Below, one piece after another: positions 6,064 to 14,220 of a stretch of 37,335 bases of DNA. The stretch's first letter is position 1, and each line of letters begins with the position of its first letter. The stretch is from a virus. The DNA lies in the IMG/VR virus record IMGVR_UViG_3300007770_001204, positions 1-37,335 of that record; one strand, 5' to 3'. Position numbers and translations under genes: made by a program. The notes under the pieces were generated by a model. That model was not told the DNA's origin. It saw nothing but the letters and a program-made list of their open reading frames with translations, and did no database searches.

Positions 6064-6845
6064 TTTTTTTTCACCAATATGGCGCCCGCCGAACCGGCAC
6101 CAATTACATTAAAGAATTATTAGAAGTCAATTTTGCTAATATTTTAGTACTCCCGCGTCTAACATGGAAACACGGCGCAATGGCAACGAGCCAGGAATAT
6201 CTTAATGCTATTTTCCCCATGTATCCAGATCTGGACGTTATCCGCTTACGGTATTATCTATACGAGTGTCAATCTGAAGGTGAAATTTTTGAAGCCCTAG
6301 CTAATGCAGTTATTTTTAAGGAGATTAAACACCTAATCATGATTAAAGATCCGTATGCATGGATCGATAGTATGTGGAGGTGGGCTTTAAACGCAGACGA
6401 ACAAGACCAACCTTATATCTTTTTTAAAACTGATAAGATAGCAGATCGAAATCTAAAAAGCAGTTATCGTCTGCGAGATAATGAACAAGCAGTGATCGAA
6501 TCCATTCACTCCTTCAACACACGGTATACACAATGGCTAGCCGCGGCCACAGAAACCATTAGATATGAAGATCTTCTCTGTGACGAACAGCGAATGATTA
6601 TCTTAAAGGAATTGAGCACTAAATATAACCTTATAGGGCGCGCCGTGTTTGAAAATTGTGAGCGCACTAAAGATCCCCTCCCAGCCAATATGCTGGGCTC
6701 CGCCTCTCCGGCCATGCACGTCGACTATAAAGATTATTATCTAGGAAAAAAATATTTAAATAATCTACCACCGAATATTATCGATCTAATCAGTCAGGAA
6801 GTAAATTGGGAATTGCTGAAGCCTTATGGGTATGGCCCAATTTAA
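6060..6845 (+). CDS. Sulfotransferase-like P-loop protein
   Basis: 261 residues. The N-terminal strand-loop-helix FFHQYGARRTGTNYIKELL (G8...T12-G-T14-N15) matches the 5'-phosphosulfate-binding loop of sulfotransferases. The later IMIKDPYAWIDSMWRWA resembles the 3'-phosphate-binding segment, which is usually R-D-P-x-D-x-x-x-S. Such enzymes move sulfate from PAPS to sugars, lipids or proteins. The start overlaps the upstream stop (ATGA) and is followed by a run of eight T. A second, different sulfotransferase-like gene lies at 23453 inside the glycan island. Substrate unknown; a kinase-like P-loop protein is the main alternative. Confidence 0.7.
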   Translation: MIFFHQYGARRTGTNYIKELLEVNFANILVLPRLTWKHGAMATSQEYLNAIFPMYPDLDVIRLRYYLYECQSEGEIFEALANAVIFKEIKHLIMIKDPYAWIDSMWRWALNADEQDQPYIFFKTDKIADRNLKSSYRLRDNEQAVIESIHSFNTRYTQWLAAATETIRYEDLLCDEQRMIILKELSTKYNLIGRAVFENCERTKDPLPANMLGSASPAMHVDYKDYYLGKKYLNNLPPNIIDLISQEVNWELLKPYGYGPI

Positions 6846-6893
6846 AATGATAGACTATATAGGAGAAAGACCGGTGGGCGTTGTAAATCCATA

Positions 6894-8240
6894 ATGGCTA
6901 AAAAAAATTATGTACTAGACACTAGTGTTTATCTAACAGATGCAGAAGCCATCTATAAATTTGATAATCATGATATTTTTATTCCTCTTAAAGTTTTAGA
7001 AGAGATCGATAAACACAAGAAACGTCAAGATTCTGTGGGTGTAAACGCCCGCAAGATTATTCGTATTCTTGATGAACTGCGCTCTAAAGGCGATCTAAAC
7101 AAAGGTGTACGCATCGACAAAGGAAAGGGCATCTTAAAAGTGATGTCTTATGACTGTCTAAAAAGATCCCTCCAATTTCCCCCCGATCTAGATTTACGCA
7201 TTCCAGATCATACCATTATAGCCACCGCCTTAGCGGTCAAGCTTGAATCGCAAGAAACGAAGCCCCTGCGCAAGACGTTACTTTTATCGCGCGATATTAA
7301 TATGCGCGTCATTTGTGACTCTCTTGGAATTGAAGCTCAAGATTATATTTCAGAAAATGCCGTTAGCACATCCGACGAGCTTTATCAGGGCTTTGTAGAA
7401 CACCTAGTAGATGATGCTGTTATTGATCGTTTCTACGCCGGCGAAGCTATTTTAATTGAAGAAGACAAAAGCAATAGTGGATGGTATGCTAACCAGTATG
7501 TTATGATGGTCTCCAATGCTCACCCGAAAAAATCGGCTTTGGCGCGCTTTGACACCTACCACACTCCCTTAAAAAAAATAGTCCATAGCTCCATCCCCGA
7601 TTGGAATATTAAATCAAGGAACAAGGAACAAGCCTTTGCCATTGATCTCTTGATGGATCCTAGGATTAAGGTGGTTAGTTTAGTTGGACGAGCCGGCTCG
7701 GGTAAAACACTTTGCGCTATCGCCGCTGGATTACAGCAAACAATTGGCCTCAGAGAGAATTCCTATTCACGACTTATTGTCTCTCGCCCAGTACAACCCA
7801 TGGGAAAGGACATCGGCTTTTTACCGGGGACCATGGAAGAAAAAATGCTTCCCTGGTTAATGCCGATTCAGGACAACTTACAATATTTAATGGGAGGCGA
7901 TAAGAGCGCTTTACAATTATATTTAGATAAAGGCAAGATTGAAATTGAAGCCTTAACATATATTCGAGGCCGCTCGATTTCGAATGCTTTTATTATTATT
8001 GATGAAGCTCAAAATCTTACTATGCATGAAATTAAAACTATTATTACACGTATTGGAGAAGGCTCTAAAATTGTACTAACAGGCGATATTGAACAAATTG
8101 ATAATATTTATGTAAATGAAACATCTAATGGGCTAGCTCATGCCGTTGAGAAGTTTAAAGAATTTCCGCTAGCTGGACATGTTACATTTAAGAAAGGCGA
8201 ACGAAGCGAAGTCGCCACACTTGCATCGAAAGTTTTGTAA
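6894..8240 (+). CDS. phoH: PhoH-like ATPase with N-terminal PIN domain (PhoH2 type)
   Basis: 448 residues. The N-terminal PIN nuclease domain (about 1-150) has D9 in YVLDTS, the acidic cluster VLEEIDKHK, PDHTIIATAL and SRDINMR. A PhoH ATPase domain follows, with Walker A GRAGSGKT (265-272) and Walker B FIIIDEAQ (about 366-373). This is the PhoH2 architecture, linked in other bacteria to RNA unwinding and cleavage; phoH is common in marine phages. ATG 6894 overlaps the stop of a short leader frame (TAATG), and AGGAG at 6861-6865 is too far to serve this ATG directly, so coupled translation is possible. Activity in this phage is inferred. Confidence 0.93.
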   Translation: MAKKNYVLDTSVYLTDAEAIYKFDNHDIFIPLKVLEEIDKHKKRQDSVGVNARKIIRILDELRSKGDLNKGVRIDKGKGILKVMSYDCLKRSLQFPPDLDLRIPDHTIIATALAVKLESQETKPLRKTLLLSRDINMRVICDSLGIEAQDYISENAVSTSDELYQGFVEHLVDDAVIDRFYAGEAILIEEDKSNSGWYANQYVMMVSNAHPKKSALARFDTYHTPLKKIVHSSIPDWNIKSRNKEQAFAIDLLMDPRIKVVSLVGRAGSGKTLCAIAAGLQQTIGLRENSYSRLIVSRPVQPMGKDIGFLPGTMEEKMLPWLMPIQDNLQYLMGGDKSALQLYLDKGKIEIEALTYIRGRSISNAFIIIDEAQNLTMHEIKTIITRIGEGSKIVLTGDIEQIDNIYVNETSNGLAHAVEKFKEFPLAGHVTFKKGERSEVATLASKVL

Positions 8241-8245
8241 AATAC

Positions 8246-8274
8246 TTGCATTAATAAAAAGAATATGTTATAAA
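8246..8274 (+). promoter_or_regulatory. Sigma-70-type promoter, overlapping a T4-late-like TATAAATA
   Basis: TTGCAT (8246-8251), 17-base spacer, extended -10 TGTTATAAA (TATAAA at 8269-8274), followed by AAGGAG and ATG 8292. Bases 8269-8276 read TATAAATA, the exact T4 late promoter core, so this site could be read by host sigma-70, by the phage gp55-like factor, or by both in turn. Confidence 0.78.
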
Positions 8275-8291
8275 TAAAATAAGGAGACATT

Positions 8292-8603
8292 ATGAGCGAC
8301 AATAAAGAAGAAATTTCTAAGGTTTTAACGGAAGAACAAATATCCTCAACACCGTTAATTGCGATACCAGAGAACAACAATTCTTTACTAAAAGATTTTT
8401 TAATTGATTATGCGGGGGAGAAATTTGATCCCGAAGATGGACGAGTTACTGTAGATATGATCGCACAAACAGTAGCCACGGAATTTCCCGAATTCATGTA
8501 CGCAATCGCTGAAGAGAATTTTTTACGAGGATATCAACTAGGACTAGACGATGCTACAACACTTAATAAAGAAACAGAAGCAGATACAGGAAATGAGGAG
8601 TGA
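8292..8603 (+). CDS. Small acidic protein of unknown function
   Basis: 103 residues, ATG 8292 with AAGGAG 8281-8286 and its own promoter. Highly acidic with no Cys and no membrane segment; two helical regions (LLKDFLIDYAGEKF and YAIAEENFLRGYQLGLDDA) are joined by a PEDGRVTVDMIAQ segment. The last 11 bases overlap the metallopeptidase gene. Function unknown. Confidence 0.75.
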   Translation: MSDNKEEISKVLTEEQISSTPLIAIPENNNSLLKDFLIDYAGEKFDPEDGRVTVDMIAQTVATEFPEFMYAIAEENFLRGYQLGLDDATTLNKETEADTGNEE

Positions 8604-9249
8604 CTTCTACACTTCTCGGGGAACCCATGTATTTTTTAAAGATGATTTAGAGAACACCGAAATCGATCCCGAAAACGTGGTTGCTAAAGTAGAAAGCAAG
8701 CTTCCCGATCACCTCCTTTCAGAATTAGAAATGATTGTGATTGGAGAATTTGATGAATTTAAAGAGCGTCATATTAATGCATTTTACAAAGATGGCATCT
8801 TGCACGTTTCTAACATTCAGGATGATGAAGATGATTTAATTGATGATATTATCCACGAAGTTGCTCACTCGATTGAAGAGCCATATGGATATGAAATTTA
8901 TGGAGATCAAGAGATTAGAGGGGAATTTCTTCGTAAACGTAAGATTTTACATGATAAACTCTGGGCCCTGGGCTATAAAGCCCCTCTTAAGTGGTTTATG
9001 GATACCGAATATAATCAAGAGTTTGATGACTTTTTGTTAAAGACAATTGGATATGACAAATTACGAATGATATGCATGGGACTATTTATTAATGCGTATG
9101 CTCCCACATCGCTGAGAGAGTATTTCGCCACCGGATTTACGGATTTTTACTTATATTCTAATCACGGATTTCTTCAAAAAATTAGTCCCGCACTCACGAA
9201 GAAGTTAATATTACTTCAAGATATAAAAAATCTTGACAACTCTCGCTAG
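8593..9249 (+). CDS. Putative zincin metallopeptidase (HExxH)
   Basis: 218 residues from ATG 8593; an in-frame ATG at 8551 would add 14 residues inside the upstream gene. Residues 88-92 are H-E-V-A-H, the zinc-binding and catalytic motif of zincins, in the context DDLIDDIIHEVAHSIEE, where the upstream helix is strongly acidic. GDQEIRGEFLRKRK and ATSLREYFATGF follow; the glutamate in LREYF could be the third zinc ligand (an ExxH-type gluzincin arrangement, inferred). No signal peptide, so action inside the cell or in the virion is likely. Its 3' end contains the strong promoter for the next gene. Target unknown. Confidence 0.75.
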   Translation: MRSDFYTSRGTHVFFKDDLENTEIDPENVVAKVESKLPDHLLSELEMIVIGEFDEFKERHINAFYKDGILHVSNIQDDEDDLIDDIIHEVAHSIEEPYGYEIYGDQEIRGEFLRKRKILHDKLWALGYKAPLKWFMDTEYNQEFDDFLLKTIGYDKLRMICMGLFINAYAPTSLREYFATGFTDFYLYSNHGFLQKISPALTKKLILLQDIKNLDNSR

Positions 9250-9261
9250 AAGGGTTATAAT
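9233..9261 (+). promoter_or_regulatory. Consensus sigma-70 promoter at the head of the nuclease and glycan gene run
   Basis: TTGACA (9233-9238), exactly 17 bases, TATAAT (9256-9261): full consensus at both hexamers with ideal spacing. It overlaps the end of the metallopeptidase gene and lies 19 bases before GTG 9280. No comparable promoter or terminator is visible in the following 16 kb, so it may drive a very long message. Confidence 0.9.
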
Positions 9262-9279
9262 ATATAAAATGGAGTATGT

Positions 9280-10053
9280 GTGCCACATATAAGTTATAGT
9301 GAGCTTAAGGATTGGGCCTTTTGCGCATTTTATCATAAACTAACCCGCGTCGACAAAATTGATGGTTTCAAAGGGAATGCTTTCACAGCGTTCGGAACTG
9401 CCATTCATGATGTCTGCGAAAAGAAATTATTAAAGGAAGACATTAATGACGATGAGCACTTTCTGCAGTCCTTCGAGAAAAACTTAGCTAAATTGCCCGA
9501 CGATGTCGAAGTTGATCCAAAGCTTGTATCGGATATGCGAGAGCAGGGCAAGAAGATTTTACCTGAGATTGAAGACGCCTTGGACGATTATTTTGAGGAA
9601 TATGAAGTTCTGGCTGTAGAATTCCCTCTCATGCTCGATATTGAAGGTGAAGAAGATTACAAATTCAAAGGCTATATTGATGCCATTGTCGTCACCCCTG
9701 ACGGCAAGATTCATATCTTCGACTGGAAGACTTGTTCTTGGGGCTGGGACGCCCGCAAAAAGAATGACAAAATGGTCACGTATCAGCTTACTTTATATAA
9801 GCACTTTTTTGCGCTGGCAGCATGTCAGGACCCCAAAGACATTGAAACACACTTTGCACTTCTTAAGAGAACCGCAAAGAACAACAGAGTAGAGTTTTTT
9901 CGAGTCACCAGTGGTCCGAAAAAGACACAAAACGCTCTCAAGCTTTTGAACATGGCCCTTTGGAATATTAAGAAAAAGCGCTACATCAAAAACAGATTAT
10001 CATGCACCGCAGGGTACGGATGCAAATTTCATAAAACTAAACACTGCCCTTAA
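9280..10053 (+). CDS. PD-(D/E)XK nuclease with likely 4Fe-4S cluster (Cas4/RecB-like)
   Basis: 257 residues. Nuclease motifs appear in order: H43 (FGTAIHD), D134 (GYIDAI), D148-W-K150 (FDWKT, the D-x-K lysine) and a downstream QLTLYK corresponding to the RecB-family QxxxY. Four Cys, one N-terminal (C15, in WAFCAFYHK) and three C-terminal (C242, C248, C256), have the spacing style of Cas4 and AddB iron-sulfur domains. Relatives cut or degrade DNA ends as exonucleases in recombination or packaging. The start is GTG 9280 with GGAG at 9271-9274; ATG 9276 is out of frame. Sits between the consensus promoter and the glycosyltransferases. No other CRISPR gene or array is present. Confidence 0.88.
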   Translation: MPHISYSELKDWAFCAFYHKLTRVDKIDGFKGNAFTAFGTAIHDVCEKKLLKEDINDDEHFLQSFEKNLAKLPDDVEVDPKLVSDMREQGKKILPEIEDALDDYFEEYEVLAVEFPLMLDIEGEEDYKFKGYIDAIVVTPDGKIHIFDWKTCSWGWDARKKNDKMVTYQLTLYKHFFALAACQDPKDIETHFALLKRTAKNNRVEFFRVTSGPKKTQNALKLLNMALWNIKKKRYIKNRLSCTAGYGCKFHKTKHCP

Positions 10054-10061
10054 GGAAAAAA

Positions 10062-11345
10062 ATGAAAAAAATCAAAATTTTAACTTTATCTGATCATCCT
10101 CTATCACCATCGGGGGTAGGAACACAAACCAAGTATGTAATTGAGGCCCTGCTAAAGACAGGGCGTTATAGCTTTATATGTTTGGGCGGAGCTATGAAAC
10201 ACGATAGCTACCAACCCACACAAGTAGAGCCATATATGAAAGATTGGATAATTTATCCTACTGATGGATACGGATCCGCCGATCAAATCCGGTCGATCAT
10301 GCAAAAAGAGAAACCAGATGTTTTATGGTTTATGACAGACCCACGCTTTTATGTATGGCTATGGGAAATTGAGAATGAAATCCGACCTAATATACCCATG
10401 GTGTATTATCATGTTTGGGACAATTTTCCTACCCCTCATTATAATGCGCGGTATTATAACTCCACTGATGAGATTGTAACTATCTCCAAGGTAACCGATG
10501 CCATTGTACGTGAAGCAGCCCCCAAAGTAAGCACGACTTATCTCCCCCATGCAGTAAATGGAGAATGGTTTTATAAATTTAAAAGCGCGGAAGACAAAGC
10601 TCGTGTGGCCACAGCCCGAAAGGACATTCTAGGCGTGAACCCGGCTCTATCTAATCCTAAGAAAAAGATATTTTTCTGGAATAATAGAAATGCGCGTAGA
10701 AAACAAAGCGGCACCTTAATATATTGGTTTAAAGAATTTTTAGACGACGTAGGTCACGACAAAGCAACCCTGGTAATGCACACTGCTCCTAAAGATCCAC
10801 ATGGACAAGATTTACCGCATATTCTAGAACATCTAGGAATTACCGATGGCCAAGTACTATTATCTACAAACAAAATTCCCGCTGAGGAACTGGCTGTGGT
10901 TTATAATGCTGCAGATTTTACTATTAATATTTCTGATGCCGAAGGCTTTGGCTTAGCCACTTTAGAATCTTTAGCCTGCGGTACTCCTATTATTGTGAAC
11001 ATGACCGGAGGATTACAAGAACAAGTAACAGATGGAGAAAATTGGTTTGGCTATGGAATCCAGCCAGCCTCCAAAGCTGTGATTGGTTCGTTGACAGTAC
11101 CGTATATCTATGAAGATAGAATAAATCAAAAAGACTTTCATCGTTCTCTTAAAGACGCGATTAATTTATCTGATAAGGCATATAAGAAAATGTCACTTTT
11201 AGGGCGCCAACATATACAAAAGAATTATAATTTCGAAACCTTTCAAGAGAGATGGGTAGAAATTATGGACGATATAGTAGAGCGTCACGGATCATGGGAA
11301 ACACGCAAAGGATATGAACGCTGGCAATTATTGGAGGTAGCATGA
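10062..11345 (+). CDS. Glycosyltransferase, GT-B fold (GT4-like)
   Basis: 427 residues. The Rossmann-like start MKKIKILTLSDHPLSPSGVGTQTKYV has the glycine-rich acceptor loop of GT4 enzymes. The C-terminal donor domain carries DAEGFGLATLESLACGTP with the E294-x7-E302 pair that binds the nucleotide sugar. Retaining transferases of this type pass a sugar from UDP-, GDP- or ADP-sugar to a growing glycan in the cytoplasm. First gene of the glycan island, 8 bases after the nuclease stop, ending in an ATGA overlap with the next transferase. Donor and acceptor cannot be deduced. Confidence 0.9.
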   Translation: MKKIKILTLSDHPLSPSGVGTQTKYVIEALLKTGRYSFICLGGAMKHDSYQPTQVEPYMKDWIIYPTDGYGSADQIRSIMQKEKPDVLWFMTDPRFYVWLWEIENEIRPNIPMVYYHVWDNFPTPHYNARYYNSTDEIVTISKVTDAIVREAAPKVSTTYLPHAVNGEWFYKFKSAEDKARVATARKDILGVNPALSNPKKKIFFWNNRNARRKQSGTLIYWFKEFLDDVGHDKATLVMHTAPKDPHGQDLPHILEHLGITDGQVLLSTNKIPAEELAVVYNAADFTINISDAEGFGLATLESLACGTPIIVNMTGGLQEQVTDGENWFGYGIQPASKAVIGSLTVPYIYEDRINQKDFHRSLKDAINLSDKAYKKMSLLGRQHIQKNYNFETFQERWVEIMDDIVERHGSWETRKGYERWQLLEVA

Positions 11346-12598
11346 AGAAAGCCAAGATTTTAGTTAAAGGTCCTGTACTCACTCGGTCAGGATATGGAGA
11401 ACAAGCTCGATTTGCACTACGAGCTTTAAAGTCGCGATTAGACTTATTTGAAGTGTACATCCAGCCAATTATTTGGGGACAGACATCTTGGATTTTTGAT
11501 ATAGATGAAGAAAGAAAGTGGATGGATGAGCGCATCGAGGATACTATTCATTATATCCAAAATGGAGGAGTTTTCGACATGTCGCTACAGGTTACTATCC
11601 CTTTGGAGTTCGAACCAATGGCCCCAATAAATATTGGCTATACGGCAGGAATCGAAACTACAAAAGTAGCATATCCCTGGTTGATTAAAAATAATGAAAC
11701 ATTAAACCGATTAATTGTGGTATCGGATCATTCTAAGCATGTCTTTGAAAACTCTGTCTTTAATGGACAGAACCCTGACACTGGCGAGCCTGTAGTACTA
11801 AAAAATGAAATCCCTATTATAACTGTTAATTTTCCAGTTCGCGAACACACCAAATTAAAACCTCTGGAACTATCGCTCCCCCATCCGGTGAACTTCGTAG
11901 CTGTAACCCAATGGGGCCCCCGAAAGAATCTGGATAATACTATTAAATGGTTTATGGAAGAGTTCCATGATGAAGAGATAGGTTTAGTAGTGAAAACTAA
12001 CATGATTAAAAACTGCCTGATGGATCGCAACATGACTTATGGCAAGTTGCAACAAATTAAATCCCACTTCCCGGATGCTAAATGTTCTTTGCATTTGCTT
12101 CATGGTGACATGTCGGGCGAAGAAATCCATGCGCTCTATCGTCATCCCGCAATTAAGGCCTTACTAAGTCTTACGCACGGAGAAGGATATGGCTTACCTT
12201 TATTTGAGGCAGCATACAGCGGCCTTCCTGTGATTGCGCCCGGGTGGTCAGGCCACTTGGATTTTCTTATAGATCCAGAAACCGCACAAAACGTTTTTTA
12301 TGATGTGGCATTTGATCTGCAACCCGTACCTCCAGAGGTGCATTGGGAAAATGTTATTATTCCCGATTCCATGTGGTGTTATCCGCGCGAAAAGTCCGCT
12401 AAACATCAAATGAGACAATGTTATAATGATATATGCGCCACTGATCAAGATTTGGTCAAACGCTGCGCAGAACATGCTAAAACGCTTCACGAAACGCACG
12501 CACCCGAAAAGATGTATAAAGACTTTGTGGACGCCGTATTAGGAACCGACTCCGCTGATATACAAATGGAAGAGCCCCAGATTTTGGAGTTTGAATAG
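11342..12598 (+). CDS. Glycosyltransferase, GT-B fold (GT4-like)
   Basis: 418 residues. The N-terminus KILVKGPVLTRSGYGEQARFALRAL is a variant glycine loop. The donor domain has THGEGYGLPLFEAAYSGLPVIAP with E281-x7-E289, and VTQWGPRKNLDNTIKWF corresponds to the usual R-x-x-K-N phosphate-contact segment. Related to but clearly different from the upstream transferase. It begins inside the upstream stop (ATGA) and ends in TAGTG shared with the next gene. Likely a second step in the same glycan chain. Confidence 0.88.
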   Translation: MKKAKILVKGPVLTRSGYGEQARFALRALKSRLDLFEVYIQPIIWGQTSWIFDIDEERKWMDERIEDTIHYIQNGGVFDMSLQVTIPLEFEPMAPINIGYTAGIETTKVAYPWLIKNNETLNRLIVVSDHSKHVFENSVFNGQNPDTGEPVVLKNEIPIITVNFPVREHTKLKPLELSLPHPVNFVAVTQWGPRKNLDNTIKWFMEEFHDEEIGLVVKTNMIKNCLMDRNMTYGKLQQIKSHFPDAKCSLHLLHGDMSGEEIHALYRHPAIKALLSLTHGEGYGLPLFEAAYSGLPVIAPGWSGHLDFLIDPETAQNVFYDVAFDLQPVPPEVHWENVIIPDSMWCYPREKSAKHQMRQCYNDICATDQDLVKRCAEHAKTLHETHAPEKMYKDFVDAVLGTDSADIQMEEPQILEFE

Positions 12599-14220
12599 TG
12601 AAAAAAATTGTCTATATTGCTGATTTTTTTGTAGATAAAATTGCTGGTGGCGCTGAAATTTATGATGATATTTTAATCACCTTGTTACAAGATGATGGTT
12701 TCGATGTAATAAAATTTCAAAATAATGAAATTACCGATAAACATATTAAACTTTATCGTTCTTCGGGCTATCATTTTATCGTTTCTAATTTTACAATGAT
12801 GACAGATCCGGTATCTATAGAGCTAGTAAAGTATCCTGGCTCTTATAGTATCATGGAACATGATCACAAATATGTCAAGACTCGCAACCCGGCTGTATAT
12901 AAGGACTATCTAGCACCCCCGGAAGACATTGTTAATCGCGAGATTTATAATAATGCTAAATATATTTTCGCTCAATCTAAAATTCAAGCTGAGTGTATTA
13001 CTAAAAATTTAAATATTTCTCATGTGATTAATTTAGGAATGAGTTTGTGGACTGATGAACAATTAAAAATTATCGAAGACAATATAGAAAACGATAAGCA
13101 AGCAGACGCATCTATTGTTAACAGCAAAAATCCTACTAAAAACACCCGTGCCATTATCCAGCATTGCGAAGACAAAGAAATTGAATATACTTTAATTGGA
13201 TCCGCAGATTATGCTGAATTTATTAAGCAGCTTTCATCGCATGAAGCCCATGTGTTTATTCCGCGGGTGCTAGAGAGTTTTAATCGGGTAATAATTGAAG
13301 CTCGAATGTTAAATTGTAAATTGATGACCACTAATTTAAATGGTTGTATTTCGGAAGATTGGTTTAAAAAATATAAAGGCAAAGAATTAATAGAATTTGT
13401 ACGCTCACAACGCCACCGCGTTTTTGAAGATATTAAAGTAGCAATTCTAGAAGAACGCCCCCAAGAAAACCCATCAGATATATCGGACATCACAGTCATC
13501 TTAAATGCTTATCGACGTCCTTACAACTTAAAGATGCAGATTGAGGCCATTCGTAATCAAACTAATCCTCCCAAAGAAATTTGGCTGTGGGTAAATGCTC
13601 ACGATGATAACGAAGGTTATGACTTTAAGAGCTTAGGTGTGGATAAGGTATTCCACAATGACTATAATTGGAAATTTTACGGCCGATTTGCCGCCGCCCT
13701 TTTAGCTGATACTGAATATATTGCCATTTACGATGACGATACGGTACCGGGCTCTCGATGGCATGAAAATTGCTTAACAACGATGAAGACCCATGAAGGT
13801 ATTTTAGGAAGTGCTGGTATATTATTAAATAGTAATCAGTATATGAATCATGAACGCTGCGGCTGGCCCTCTCAAAATTCTGAAACCACTGAAGTAGACT
13901 TAGTTGGCCATTCATGGTTTTTTAAGCGCGAATGGCTGCGTTACTTATGGCAAGAAAAGCCCACAACTTGGGACAACGGGGAAGATATCCAGTTCGCCTT
14001 CATGGCCAAAATCCATGGAGGTGTCCCAACCTATTGTCCCCCCCATCCTCCGGATGATAAAGAACTTCATGGCTCGATCATGGGGAATGAACTAGGCATA
14101 GATAACAAAGCGACGTCTACCAACCAAGCAGTTTCACATGCACAATTTTTTTATGAACGGGATGTTTGTGTACAGAATGGCCTTCAGAAGGGCTGGAATA
14201 CAGTAAGAAAGGTGAAGTAG
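12598..14220 (+). CDS. Two-domain glycosyltransferase: GT-B-like N-terminus fused to GT-A (GT2-like) C-terminus
   Basis: 540 residues, GTG start in a TAGTG overlap. Residues 1 to about 290 are GT-B-like: KIVYIADFFVDKIAGGAEIYDD, then FIPRVLESFNRVIIEARMLNC, with a divergent E-x7-E (LESFNRVIIEA). From about residue 297 a GT-A domain begins (ITVILNAYRRPYNLKMQIEAI) with a metal-binding DxD at 379-381 (IAIYDDDTVPG) and, further on, TTWDNGEDIQFAFMAK containing the typical E-D acid pair. Two catalytic folds in one chain suggest two consecutive transfers by one protein. The frame is unbroken and no internal start stands out at the junction. Confidence 0.85.
   Translation: MKKIVYIADFFVDKIAGGAEIYDDILITLLQDDGFDVIKFQNNEITDKHIKLYRSSGYHFIVSNFTMMTDPVSIELVKYPGSYSIMEHDHKYVKTRNPAVYKDYLAPPEDIVNREIYNNAKYIFAQSKIQAECITKNLNISHVINLGMSLWTDEQLKIIEDNIENDKQADASIVNSKNPTKNTRAIIQHCEDKEIEYTLIGSADYAEFIKQLSSHEAHVFIPRVLESFNRVIIEARMLNCKLMTTNLNGCISEDWFKKYKGKELIEFVRSQRHRVFEDIKVAILEERPQENPSDISDITVILNAYRRPYNLKMQIEAIRNQTNPPKEIWLWVNAHDDNEGYDFKSLGVDKVFHNDYNWKFYGRFAAALLADTEYIAIYDDDTVPGSRWHENCLTTMKTHEGILGSAGILLNSNQYMNHERCGWPSQNSETTEVDLVGHSWFFKREWLRYLWQEKPTTWDNGEDIQFAFMAKIHGGVPTYCPPHPPDDKELHGSIMGNELGIDNKATSTNQAVSHAQFFYERDVCVQNGLQKGWNTVRKVK

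Noticed and set aside
14166-14219. Upstream extension of the 2-epimerase
   Set aside because: It is wholly inside the preceding gene; GTG 14220 gives the canonical N-terminus and a TAGTG coupling.
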